Positions 42,050-52,914 of a DNA stretch of 64,000 nucleotides are shown piece by piece. The stretch lies in the NCBI GenBank assembly GCA_037043455.1, contig JAWPHD010001226.1, positions 1 to 64,000 of the forward strand. Direction: 5' to 3'. This DNA comes from Cyrtodaria siliqua. Taxonomy: Eukaryota > Mollusca > Bivalvia > Adapedonta > Hiatellidae. Position 1 is the stretch's first letter. Each line of letters starts with the position of its first letter. A program made the position numbers and the translations under genes. A model generated the notes under the pieces. That model ran no database searches. It saw only the letters and a list, made by a program, of their open reading frames with translations, and had not been told where the DNA came from.

Positions 42050-45000
42050 TTATCGTAAAACTTCCCATTTTTTTGAGTGATATTCCAATTTGTCTTTTGA
42101 ACTGGCTATAATATGCTCTATATGTTCAATTTTTTGTATGTATGAGATGAATGATGTAAAACTAGGAATCGTTTTCTCATACTTATTCTTGAAAATAAAA
42201 TACTTTGCAATTATTAAAACACAGTTTAAAATATCTGAATAAGATTTATCTTGAATAATACCAAATGAGATCATTTGGAAAGTCAATGCAAAAGGGATAT
42301 TTTTGCTGTTTAAAAAGTTATGTATTTCTGTCCAGAAAGCTCTACTAAATGTACATTCCCAAAACAAATGTTCAATTGTTTCAACGTGCATATTGCAAAA
42401 ATCACAGAGACTTGTGTTACTAATTTTGCATTTATATAGAAATTTGTTTGTGGGTATAATTCTCATTATATACTTATATTGAAAAGTTCTAAGTTTTGTA
42501 TCGATCGTGCTTTTGAAAGGTGTAGTATGAATGCGTTTCCAGTTTATGTTTGTTATAGTTTCCTCCCATTTTTGGTGAGGTTTAATTGGTAATTCTGCTT
42601 GCATGCGTTCCACTTGAATGTTGTATAATAATTTGTTGGCACTATTTTGTTTTTCTATTTGTTTTAGTAAGCTGGTTTCGCAACAGTGTGTTGTTCTGTC
42701 TTCTGTTTTCAGTTTCTGTTTCCATTTGTTTGGTATGCTTTGAACAATTGTATAGTAGTTCAGGAATTCAGAGTTATGTATGTTATATATTGTTTTCAAA
42801 TGTGCAAATGTATAAAATTCTCTAGTTCTATGGTTATACAATTGTTCAATATATTTAATACCCAAGTTATCCCATGTTTTGAAGTAAATAGTACGTCCTT
42901 GGTGTTTTATGTACGAGTTATTCCATATTATCTCTTTTGCAATGTTGCTAGTCTTCTTTTTGAAGTTTACTAAAGACCATGATTTTATTATTTCTGACAG
43001 AAAAGCGGATCGTGTGATTATGTTTTTTGCATCTTTACCGTTCACATTGCTTTCAAAAAGAATGCCCCCACCATACTGATTTAGTTCTTTCATGTAAATA
43101 TCCTTCCAATCACCGTGATTATCCGGATTAGCAAGTCTTTTGACCCATCCTGCTTTAGTGGAATTAATAAATGATTCCAAATCTATCATTTTTAGACCAC
43201 CATTTGTATAGCCTTGTATAATCGTTTTCCTATTGATTTTATCTGGTTTACCCTCCCACAAATATTGATACATTTTATTTTTTATTCGATTTAAGGATTC
43301 TGTTGATGGAGTCTCCAAAACAGTTAGAGGGTATATCAGTTTTGGTAGAGCAAATGTTTTTATTACCGTTATCTTTCCTAGAATAGATAAATTATGTTTT
43401 TTCCATTGATCTAAGCATGTTATAAATTGATCTATTTTCGGATAAAGGTTATATTCTTCACATTTTCCCTTTTCATTTGCAAAAACAATTCCCAGTGTTG
43501 TTGCTTTGTCTTTAGTCCATACAAATTGTTTTTCTTCACAGTATTTTACATTTGAATCTTTTAATGAACCGACACGTAGTATTATTGATTTTTTTATGTT
43601 TAATTTTAATCCAGACTCTTCACTAAAATTATCGATTAGTTTTACTAATGTTTCAAACGTTTTCTTTGACCCATCTAGAATAAATGTAGCATCGTCGGCG
43701 AATGCTGTGTTTTTTATTTCATTGTTATTAATTTGTATTCCTACAATATCCTTATGTTTTCTTGTAGCATTGTATAGTATTTCAATTGCTATTATAAAAA
43801 GATATGGCGATAGTGGGCATCCCTGCCTAACTCCTCTATCTATTTTAAAAAAATCAGACATGTATCCATTATTTACAACACAACTTTGGGCATCGTTATA
43901 AAACAGTTTTATCCAATTGATAAAAGAAGGTCCAATGTTAAAATAGTTTAAACATGTTATAATAAATTCATGGTCGACGCTATCAAATGCCTTCTCGAAG
44001 TCCGCAAAAAATATTAGTCCTGGAGAGTCTTCGTCATTCAAATAATCAATAACCTCAAATATAGTTCTTATGTTTTCTCCAATGTATCTACCTTTCAAAA
44101 ATCCTGTTTGGCTATTGTCTATGAGTGTAGATAAAACCTTTTTTATGCGGTTTGCAATGCATTTAGTAGCAATTTTATAGTCCACGTTTAATAAACTTAT
44201 AGGTCTCCAGTTTGTCAATGAAGTTAAATTGTTGTCTTTTTTAGGTAATAAGGTGATAACGCCTTGTTTTTGCATAACTGTTAAATTTCCATTTTCATAT
44301 GAATAATTAATTGAATTAATATAAATGTGTTTAATTTCGTTCCAAAATATTTTATAAAACTCTGTTGTTATTCCATCCGAACCCGGACTTTTGTTGTTTT
44401 TCATTTCTTTTAGAGCATTATAACATTCTAGTTCTCTTAAATTTCCTTCACACAGTTCGCGTTGTTCTTGATTTAATGAAGTTTCATTTTCGATGGGAAA
44501 AAAATCCGTATTTGTTATTTTCGTATTAATTTTACTATATAATTGTTCATAATACCGTTTTGTTTCTGTCATGATACTATTAGAGTCCGTAATTTCTATA
44601 TTGTTGTTTATTAGTCTTTTTATGTTTTTCCGTTCTGATTTTTTTCTTTCTAGATTTGCGAAATATTTTGTGTTTTTTTCTGCTCCTTCGACCCATTCTG
44701 CTTTTGCTCTAATAATGATACCAATGGTCTTTTTTTCTATAATATTTGCTAAAAGATTTTTTTTTTCTAAAATAGTGTTAATCGTATTTTCGTTATGAGG
44801 GTTTGATGATAATTCTAATTCTAGTTTGTCTATTTCATCTTTTAGTTTAATTTCTTCTTTTAATACTTTTTTTTTCTTGAGCGATGTATATAGAATTGTC
44901 TCATTACGGATTGTGCCTTTAACTATTTCCCAAAGAGTATTGGGGTTTGAATCTTTATTTATATCGACTATTTCTTGTATAGTTTGTTTAATTTTAATTT

Positions 45001-45791
45001 GGTATTCTTTTTCTAAAATTACACTATTGTTCAATTTAAAATACCCAGGTCCGCGTGGTGTATTGTCCGTATTTAAATTAAAATATACAAGAGAATGATC
45101 TGAACGTAGCCCTGTAGATATTTTACAAGCCGAGATAGAATTAATAATATTTGAAGACACTAAAAAATAATCTAGTCTGCAAAATATTGGGGGTTTATGG
45201 TTTGAGTGCCACGTGTAATGTCTAGTAGTGGGGTTAAAAATTCTCCAAATATCGTTTATATCGTTATTTCCTATTATAGTATTAATCTTTTCTCGACATT
45301 GTTTGTTGTTGTTAATATTACCATTTTTCTTGTCTAAACTTACATCAATCACAGTATTAAAATCCCCACCAATAATTAAAGTATCACTATCATTTAAAGT
45401 GACAAACTCTTCAATACTTGACAGAAACTTCATATTATCAGATGTGTTATTCGGACCATACACATTCAACATTAGAAATTCTTGTTCATCTATGCTGATC
45501 TTTAATGATTGCATCCTACCATCTATAATGTTTTTATGTTCCAATATTTTGTATGAAAAATAAATTCGAGTTAACAAGGATGCCCACGCCCATACTATTT
45601 CTACTATTTCCACTAAAAAATGCCTCATGCCCCCATTCTGTTTTCCATGTTCTAAATGTATTTTCTTCGCAATGGATTTCTTGTAAAAAACAAATTGAGT
45701 AATTATTTAGCTTTAACCATTCAAAAATTTGTCGTCGCTTGTGATAATCGCCCAGTCCCTTTACATTAAAGGTACATATTTTAACCGTCAT
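42050..45791 (-). pseudogene. LINE ORF2: endonuclease, reverse transcriptase, Cys motif (one frameshift)
   Basis: From ATG 45791: MTVKICTFNVKGLGDYHKRR endonuclease start, with GGDFNTVIDV, LDYFLVSS and GLRSDHSLVYF catalytic-region blocks. The reverse transcriptase has NNKSPGSDGI, WRPISLLNVDYKI, QTGFLKGRYIG, FADFEKAFDSV, RQGCPLSPYLF and the active-site FADDATF. The C-terminus has CDFCNMHVETIEHLFWEC, a Cys-Cys-His-Cys finger. A frame change near 45560 separates the first 80 codons from an open stretch of about 1190 codons. Otherwise it is intact, so insertion is fairly recent. Confidence 0.95.
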
Positions 45792-48463
45792 TTATTACTA
45801 TCATAAAATGAATGCTATGACAAGTATGGGTTGTTTGAATATCATTACAGTGTATTACCATTGAACAGTACGGTAAAAGTTTAACGTCTAAGTAGTCTAT
45901 CGTTGAAAAAGAGAGTATATAGAGAGAAGTCAGAGTAAGATATAAGAAGGAGAGACCAGGGGTGACAGTGTACATTTCAGTATTCTCGTATTGGTGTACG
46001 ATTTGGGCGCCATCTAAGTTTGTAATAGTGTATTATATTTGCATATCAATACATAGCACACGTTGAAAGCAATAATTTCGGATTCAATCTTAAATACAAA
46101 AATAAGATAAAATAAAGCACCAAGGATAGAACACACACATCGCTACAAAGTCCTTTTTTCGTCTGAAAAAGGGAAAAAGGAAAAGGGAAAAAAAAGAAAA
46201 AAGAAATCGACAACAACAACCATGAAACAAAATTAAGGAAGAAAGACACCATACAAAAACAATTAGAACATATTTCAAAATAAAAAGCCAAAGTGGCTTA
46301 GAAACAAAAAAACACAAAAAAATACATCAACTACACAATCACGTTGAGGTTATCCCATAAACAATGCATTGTTTATCAAATAAACTCTGCATCTAGCTAT
46401 AACAACATGGCACACACATTTGGAGAATATCTGGTGGCACTCAGTTTATATACATCAAAAGTAATCCTACGTGTTCGATTAAGTAGCCTTTACAAAGAAT
46501 ACATTTCTATTCAAAACACATTAGCTGTGTGTCTTTTACGGGAGCATCAACATTTACAATAATTACTAGTGCTTTACGTTTATGAAAAAATACTATATAT
46601 TGAACACATTATATTCTAAAAAATAAGCACTTACGTATACATTTTGATCGACTCTACAATACCAAAACGAACTATATGTAAATATATACTCTCCCCAAAA
46701 ACATTGAACAATTGCTTTTGTAATACTTCACAGTTTAAACATGCTTTACAGAAAAATATATATCAACATATATCAACACATTTCTTTTTTTTTTACATAA
46801 AAAACAATAGAAATAAAATTTAGGTATTATATATATATATATGCACAAAATTAATGAAACAACAATTTACACACAGACACACACACACCCACACACACAC
46901 AAAGACACAAACACGTTTTTTTTTAATTAGCTATTCTGTTCAGAACTGGTTAAAATAAGCTTTGCAGAATTATCATGATTAATGTATTACATATTATTGT
47001 ACTTTATAAAAGGCACATGAGGATGCTACTTAAATATGTGTGCACGCTTCACGTTCAAAATACACACACCATCGTTTACTCTCGCACCAGTGATTTTATA
47101 TGACAATACTATGCATAATTTATTACACTTATTATAGTTAACATGTAATATAAGTGATATGAAGTAACATTTCGAAAAGAAGTAAGGAGTAATGAAGGCA
47201 ATGTAGATAATATATATATAAATAATTCAAACAAATAAACAAAACTAGAACAATATCTACCAAATAACTACTCTTTTTTTCACCATAATATATGTTTCCT
47301 CTTCATTATTTATCAACAAGTTACGCAAAATAGCATATGAGTAATGTATTTGTTTTCAAAAACAGTGCAATGTTTATTTTATACAAGTTGGTACAAAAGA
47401 ACAAGAAAAACAAACCATTTAAGACCTGCCGCAATGTGTTCATGACGAATGTGAGAGAATAATACCCCATGTATTGTATCTTACCGAAACGAAAATGTAA
47501 GACCAAAGTGAGGTTTGAAAATATTTAGATCATTTTTCGATGACAAAAGCAAACCATCAAACACCAACAACCGACCCGACTCAGACCGTCATTCGTTAAT
47601 TTACATCTCATGAACACTTGCAACCCCATATTCTCTATCTTACCGAAAAGCGAAAAGAAATAAGATGAGAGTGGGGTTTATTTTAGTAAGTCATTTCTTG
47701 GAAGATTACAGTACTAGAGACTATTATGTCGATTTTTGTACAAAAACAAGGTTATTATTCGACAAATAACACGGTTTAATAAAGGCATGTCTACTTATGT
47801 TCATAAAAGAAAACACTACAATGTTTCACTTTGCTAGTATTAATTATAATAATATTGACATTTATTGTTTAATAAATAAGCAGCAACATATTAATACATT
47901 GTATCTTGTTTTCACACCGGCAATTTCGGAATACCGGAACTGCATATTACAGATAATGTGAAAAGAAGCAACACGACGAGACAGAAACACACACATGCGC
48001 GCACGCACACACGCACGCACGCAGACACCCACAGACAACACAGACAACACACACACAAAGACTGACAGATAAATTGAATTGCTTTTTTAATCTGTATTGG
48101 CTTTGGTATTTTACAATAAAATAGTAAAACGTAAATTCTTCTCCTCTGAACCTATTTATATATAGAGTCATATTCTATATTACTGAAAACACAAAAGCAT
48201 GCACCTATGTGATTGCTCACTCCTTACCGCTTGCCCGTGCATACGCACGCACAGACGCACGTATAGTGTAGTTTATGTGATCATAAAAACGTAACATACA
48301 ACACAAGATAATCATCAAACCTGCATGTAATACTATGTTTGAGCTCTTTTAAGCGTCAAATTTGATTCTGTTTAAGATTTAGATTTAAACATATTTAATT
48401 GCCAATATTTTACAGACAGAATAATATCCACATATATACAATAGAAATATTATAATGACAATT
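45792..48463 (-). other. LINE 5' region without ORF1
   Basis: These 2.67 kb upstream of ORF2 contain only short frames. CA/TG-rich microsatellites lie at about 46859-46915 and 47985-48058, and an (AT) run near 46830. ORF1 is either absent from this family or lost; there is no zinc knuckle or coiled coil in any frame. Confidence 0.6.
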
Positions 48464-48479
48464 GAATGGAGGCTTTTTA
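48464..48479. repeat. LINE target-site duplication, right copy
   Basis: GAATGGAGGCTTTTTA, identical to 41765-41780. Confidence 0.95.
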
Positions 48480-48943
48480 GGCGCATTAGCTGGTTTGTTA
48501 ACTAAAACAATATTACCAACCGTTGCAAAATTTGTTCCAAAAGTATTAGCACCACTAGCAACAGGAGCATTAAGTGGCTTAGAAGTACTGGAATTGGCAA
48601 ACTATTTGGAAACGGGAGGGTAACTATTCCTAGTGACAAAAAACAAGCACTTCTTAGATCAAATAAATTAACACTTGCGCAAAGAAACAAGATGATAAAG
48701 GCTAAAGGTTGTTGTTCTATTAAACTGACAAAGCAGCAACAAGATGGAGGATTTCTTGGAATGCTTGCATCATTAGGAATTCCATTGATTGGATCTCTTA
48801 TTAGTGGTTTAACTGGAAAAGGTTTGCAAGTGGGCAGAAAAGGAAAAGGACTAAGAGTTGATCGTGGAAAAGGTTTGCAAGTAGACTCACAAATTATACA
48901 GTACAGAAGTATCCCGGTCATAAAAAAAATAATTAAATTTTAA
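48464..48943 (+). pseudogene. pVI/pX-like virion protein, 3' part after the LINE (copy C)
   Basis: It begins with the second copy of the 16-bp target site and continues GALAGLLTKTILPTVAKFVP; a frame change near 48580 leads to the frame ending at 48943. That frame has KGCCSIKLTK, a second hydrophobic segment GGFLGMLASLGIPLIGSLIS and a Gly-Lys-Gly-Leu repeat tail with dibasic residues. Together with 41535-41780 this is one gene. Copy B has a more damaged version of the tail. Confidence 0.8.
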
Positions 48944-48964
48944 AAATTAAACCTATCTCATCTT

Positions 48965-49358
48965 AGATATAATAAAATGGGTCAATCAGCTAGGTATACA
49001 GCAATTCAGGGGAGTGTTTAGCAAAAACAAATTACCAGCAAAACAAAATAAACAAGAATGTGGTATTATTAATCTTGATGATCATATTGGACCTGGTACA
49101 CACTGGACTTGTTACTATGATAATTAATGCTTCGATCCGTTTGGTCTGAGTCCACCAAAGGAAGTTTTAAATAACATATCTAATATAAAATACAACACCA
49201 TTCAATATCAAGATAAAACAAGTGTCCTGTGCGGATATTTCTGTAAAAAGTTGCAAGAGGGAAATAGAGTGTACAATATTCTTTATAAAATATTAAAACC
49301 ATACGAACCAACAGAAAATGAAAACATTATAAAATCATATTTTGTAAATGAAGTTTAA
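48965..49358 (+). pseudogene. Adenain-type cysteine protease (copy C, broken)
   Basis: It shares NQLGIQQF, NLDDHIGPGTHWTCYYDN, FDPFGLSPPKEVL and TSVLCGYFC with copy B. A TAA sits between the catalytic His block and the FDPFG block (near 49126), an early stop near 49018 follows QFRGV, and codons after the catalytic Cys are deleted. The gene ends at 49356-49358, and its stop overlaps the promoter motif of the PLA2 gene. Confidence 0.9.
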
Positions 49359-49374
49359 TCTAATCATATTATAT
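49354..49374 (+). promoter_or_regulatory. TCTAA late-promoter-like motif of the PLA2 gene (copy C)
   Basis: TTTAATCTAATCATATTATA, with TCTAA 16 nt before the ATG at 49375. It is identical over 20 bases to the motif in front of the spike gene (37594). Confidence 0.7.
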
Positions 49375-49797
49375 ATGAGTTACTGTATAAAAGAAAAAAT
49401 GGTTACTGAAAATGTTAATCCTAAGTATGTTTTAGCCAAAAATGGTAGAAAAATGTTAAGAGCAACTTGTGCATCTTGTGGTATTACTAAAACAAAGTTT
49501 GTTAAAAACACAGAAGGTGGAAATATTGATATTCATAAAGCTTTGCTCCCTTTGCTACCCAAAAAGGGGCTAACACTTCCTGGTTATAAATATTGCGGTC
49601 CGGGTAATCCGCTTGATAGTGGAGAACCTTCAAATGAATTAGATGCTGTTTGCAAAGATCATGATATTTGTTATGATGAAAATCCTAGTAATAAATCAAT
49701 GTGTGATAAAAACATGCTTACTGGTTTGAAATCTAGTAAGTCTAAAATTATTGGAGAAAAGATTGCTAAGAATTTGATAGTCAAAAAAAAAGGATAA
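49375..49797 (+). CDS. Cys-rich protein with parvovirus-type PLA2 domain (copy C, C-terminus replaced)
   Basis: I choose ATG 49375 because the frame upstream of it is the promoter motif. Residues about 30-45 hold [11 protein letters not shown]; the PLA2 core spans about 70-115, with [10 protein letters not shown] (Ca-binding loop) and [10 protein letters not shown] (catalytic His-Asp pair), and extra Cys residues nearby. The domain is complete. After IAKNLIV the frame runs into repeat R1 and stops at 49797, so the natural last 20 or so residues are missing. In parvoviruses this enzyme opens endosomal membranes; here it would most likely be inside the virion. Confidence 0.88.
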   Translation: MSYCIKEKMVTENVNPKYVLAKNGRKMLRATCASCGITKTKFVKNTEGGNIDIHKALLPLLPKKGLTLPGYKYCGPGNPLDSGEPSNELDAVCKDHDICYDENPSNKSMCDKNMLTGLKSSKSKIIGEKIAKNLIVKKKG

Positions 49798-50591
49798 AAA
49801 TATCGGACAGGGAAAGCAGCATTCAAAGACGACAGTCAACCACAAAACACAAAAACAAACACGCAAACAGACAAACGAAAAGACAAAAGTAATAAAAAAT
49901 GCAAACGACATCACAAACACAAAATGGTTGACAATAGGGCTACCGCCTTGGAACGGTCAGTGGCAAAGTAGGCCACTGGGGGTTTAAACCGGTTCTAGGG
50001 TGCACCAAACCTACTGTCATCCCATTAAAACAGGACAGTGTAAATAAAGAAATCCCCGCCATGATCTAATCTCTAACCAACAAGGCAGCATCAATAGGCA
50101 ATATAAGTAAAACACAAATATGCTCGTGTAAATATAATACAAAAAAACAATAGCCTAGAAAGCCACAATGAAGGTACTTAATGACTTTGCAGAAGCCAGA
50201 GCAGTAAGAGAATAAACCATTAAGGGCACGACAAGAAAGATCATGGACAAACATCAAACGCCACCGTCCAAATGGGCTTTAGGTAGGCGTCATCACAGGG
50301 TCCACAGCCTGTCCGGACATCGTACAATTAAAGTGGAAAGCATAGTGGCGAACTGTAAAAGGGTCCACCACCAAGCATGCAGTACGTTGCAAAATGATAG
50401 GGTCATAACCTCTTTTGATAAACTTTTTAACAAGTTTAACAAAGATAGTATGAAAGTGATCATGACCAAGAATCTTACGAAGTTTATAAATCACATCACC
50501 ATAGAAGTCAGGTTGTGATAGTCCTTGTCGCAGAAGAGTCCTTAAATTACATTTATATTTGGAAAGAAGATCAGGGTTACGATAATAACTG
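49797..50591. repeat. Dispersed repeat R1, copy 2 (longer)
   Basis: It begins AAAAATATCGGACAGGG like copy 1 (1783). Similarity to copy 1 runs to about 50228; a further 360 bp follow before virus homology resumes at about 50592, so this is the longer version. Frames in it are short and unsupported. It contains the (C/G)CACTGGGGG-type site that became the long G tract in copy 1. Confidence 0.75.
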
Positions 50592-50643
50592 TAATTAGTG
50601 CAAAATATAAACTAGGACTTGGAGAGCCAAAAAAGGAGAAAAG

Positions 50644-51585
50644 GCGTTGAAATGGACTGACAAGTTAGCAGATGAACTTCATAAGCCTATACGAAGAAAG
50701 TTCACTCAAAGCCGTGTGATTGTTAATGAAAATGATAAAATATGGTCTGCTGACTTGGTTGACATGCAATCGTTTTCAAAGTATAATAAAGGTACTAAAT
50801 ACTTGCTTACTGTTATTGATTTATTTAGTAAATTTGCTTGGGTTGTACCCGTTCCAAATAAAACTGGTTTAGAAATTACCAAAGCGTTCAAACAGATAAT
50901 CAGTACAGGAAGACAGTGTAAATTGTTGTGGGTTGATCAAGGTGTGGAATTTTACAACAAGGCGTTTAGGCAATTTCTTGATGATAATAATATCAATATG
51001 TATCACACTTTTAATTTCGGAAAAGCTGTAGTAATTGAACGATTTAACACGACATTAAAAGAAAAGATGTGGAAATATTTTACAGCTAACAATACAAATA
51101 CATATTTAGACGTGTTGCAAGAAATGGTTGATAAGTATAATAATACAAAACATCGGAGTATTAAAATGACACCGACTGAAGCAAGTGATGAAAAGAATAA
51201 AGGAACGGTGTATTTCAACTTGTATGGAAAATTGAGAAGTAATCAAATTAAGCCAAAGTTTAAAATAGGTGATAATGTTAGAATCAGCAAATATAAAAGA
51301 ACGTTTGAGAAAGGTTATAACCCAAATTGGACTGAAGAAATATTTATTGTTGATGAAATTCAAAACACAAATCCAGTAACATACAAAATAAAAGATTTAA
51401 ACAACGAAAACATTGATGGAAGCTTTTATGAATTAGAAATGATAAAAGCAAAGCAAGAAAAAAAAAGGATTGAAAAAGTCATACGACGTGATTACAAAAA
51501 GAAACAAGTATTGATTAAATGGAAGGGTTACAATGAGGATTTCAATAGTTGGGTTCCGTTTAAGGATATTGAAAATATTAAATAA
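50644..51585 (+). CDS. Polinton integrase, DDE (rve) with chromodomain (copy C, open)
   Basis: The frame is open for 312 codons to the stop at 51583-51585. Blocks: SADLVDMQS (first Asp), TVIDLFSKFAWVVPVP, LLWVDQGVEFYNK (second Asp), KAVVIERFN (catalytic Glu), then an SH3-like region and the chromodomain KKKQVLIKWKGYNEDFNSWV. All three catalytic acids are present. No ATG stands at the point where copy B has one (TTG here at 50647); the frame extends further upstream, so the true start is uncertain. No N-terminal HHCC finger is visible. Confidence 0.93.
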   Translation, partial: ALKWTDKLADELHKPIRRKFTQSRVIVNENDKIWSADLVDMQSFSKYNKGTKYLLTVIDLFSKFAWVVPVPNKTGLEITKAFKQIISTGRQCKLLWVDQGVEFYNKAFRQFLDDNNINMYHTFNFGKAVVIERFNTTLKEKMWKYFTANNTNTYLDVLQEMVDKYNNTKHRSIKMTPTEASDEKNKGTVYFNLYGKLRSNQIKPKFKIGDNVRISKYKRTFEKGYNPNWTEEIFIVDEIQNTNPVTYKIKDLNNENIDGSFYELEMIKAKQEKKRIEKVIRRDYKKKQVLIKWKGYNEDFNSWVPFKDIENIK

Positions 51586-51589
51586 TATC

Positions 51590-51702
51590 TTGAACTAAAA
51601 TACAACATAGCAAAGTGTAGGAAAATAAAATACTCCATGGTAAAAAATGATATGCAAAGCGATGATGAAGACTACTGCCCGGTTCCGTCTGACTTTGCTT
51701 AA
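51590..51702 (+). pseudogene. Small coiled-coil protein, C-terminal remnant (copy C)
   Basis: The frame ending MQSDDEDYCPVPSDFA with a TAA at 51700-51702 equals the C-terminus of the gene at 18664-18978 in copy B. The N-terminal 60 codons have been deleted, so it now follows the integrase stop directly. Confidence 0.75.
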
Positions 51703-51744
51703 CGAGTTGCAAATGTTATGTTATTAAAATGACAACCGGATTGA

Positions 51745-51745
51745 T

Positions 51746-51771
<26 letters not shown>
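51745..51771. repeat. (AT)n run at the end of virus copy C
   Basis: 13 AT units; virus homology has ended just before it and satellite sequence begins just after it. Confidence 0.9.
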
Positions 51772-51776
<5 letters not shown>

Positions 51777-51842
51777 CTCTCCTCATAATATAAAACCATC
51801 CTTTTCCAGGGTATATAACCTATACAGTGCACTATCCAGGTG
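51772..51842 (-). repeat. Part unit of the 90-bp satellite, inverted
   Basis: TTGGACTCTCCTCATAATAT and ACCATCC...CCAGGGT match, in reverse, the satellite at 52915-53362. A short G tract (51842-51855) follows. Confidence 0.7.
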
Positions 51843-51895
51843 GGGGGGGGGGGGGTCGCACCCGGAGCGCGCACCCACTAAAAATTCCGGATCAT

Positions 51896-52555
51896 ACATG
51901 TATGTCCATGTTACTGTAGATAAAATATCAAACAATTTCGGTGCACGCCCTCATTGTAAAAAAATTCTCAATCGCTTCGCTCGCTCGACGCATAATGGCT
52001 AATGAGTGGTTTAATTAACACATTCTTAAATCATTTTATTTGAAAACGGACTTTTTTATTTATACATGTATGTCCATGTTACTGTAGATAAAATATCACA
52101 CAATTTCGTTGCACGCACTCAGTATAAAATGTTTTCTCGCTCGACGCATAATGGCTAATGAGTGGTTTAATTAACACATTCTTAAATCATTTTATTTGAA
52201 GACGGACTTTTTTATTCATACATGTATGTCCATGTTACTGTAGATAAAATACCACACAATTTCGTTGCACGCCCTCAGTATTGAATGTTTTCTCGCTCGC
52301 TTCGCTCGCTCGACACATAATGGCTAATGAGTGGTTTAATTAACACATTCTTAAATCATTTTATTTGAAAACGGACTTTTTTATTCATACATGTATGTCC
52401 ATGTTACTGTAGATAAAATATCAAACAATTTCGTTGAACGCCCTCAGTATAAATTTTTTTCAAACTCGCTTCGCTCGCTCGACGCTAAATGGCTAATGAG
52501 TGGTTTAATTAACACATTCTTAAATTATTTTATTTGAAAACGGACTTTTTTACCC
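51896..52555 (+). repeat. Four tandem units of a 156-169-bp repeat
   Basis: Units start at 51896, 52064, 52220 and 52389 with ACATGTATGTCCATGTTACT. Each contains a CGCTCGACGCATAATGGCTA block with a variable number of CGCTCGCTT-type repeats and ends with TTTGAAAACGGACTTTTTTA. Non-coding. Confidence 0.92.
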
Positions 52556-52659
52556 TATCAATGCACTACCGCAACCGTTTTATGAAGCTAGAGACGTACC
52601 CGAAATTTGACTAAAAACTTACGCCCTCCCTAAGCTGAAATCCTGGATCCGCCCCTGCA

Positions 52660-52905
52660 GTGTGTATCATTACCTTTGATATATATTGGGCTCTTCTCGG
52701 AGTCAGGTAATACAACATATACATATACATCATGTGTCAATACTTTTGATATATATTGAACTCTCCTCAAAGTCAAATTATATAAACACAGCCATCTCCA
52801 AGGTCTATACTCTATAAGTGTATGTATCAATACCTTGATATATAGTGGCCTTTACTCTGAGTCAGGTTGTAAAAAACCACCCATCTCATGGGTCTGTAAT
52901 CTCTA
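52660..52905 (-). repeat. 90-bp satellite, inverted block
   Basis: About three diverged units on the minus strand (GATATATATTGGGCTCTTCT, then GATATATATTGAACTCTCCT). The orientation switches near 52905. Confidence 0.75.
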
Positions 52906-52914
52906 CATTTATTC

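Larger units (their letters stand above)
41781..48463 (-). mobile_element. L1/Tx1-like LINE, recent insertion
   Basis: The element of 6683 bp lies on the minus strand between 16-bp duplications of the target. Its 3' end at the left has a T-rich run on the plus strand (poly-A on the element strand) preceded by a (TC)n stretch in the 3' untranslated part. ORF2 spans 45791 to 42050. The 5' part, 45792-48463, has no ORF1-like frame. It is close to the old copy at 7048-17502 in sequence but has only one visible break in ORF2. Confidence 0.93.

Noticed and set aside
44571..45563. Plus-strand hydrophobic proteins inside the LINE
   Set aside because: They are antisense shadows of ORF2 in AT-rich sequence.
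49375..49797. Endogenous parvovirus
   Set aside because: Only the PLA2 domain is parvovirus-like; no parvoviral capsid or replication protein is present, and neighbours are Polinton genes.
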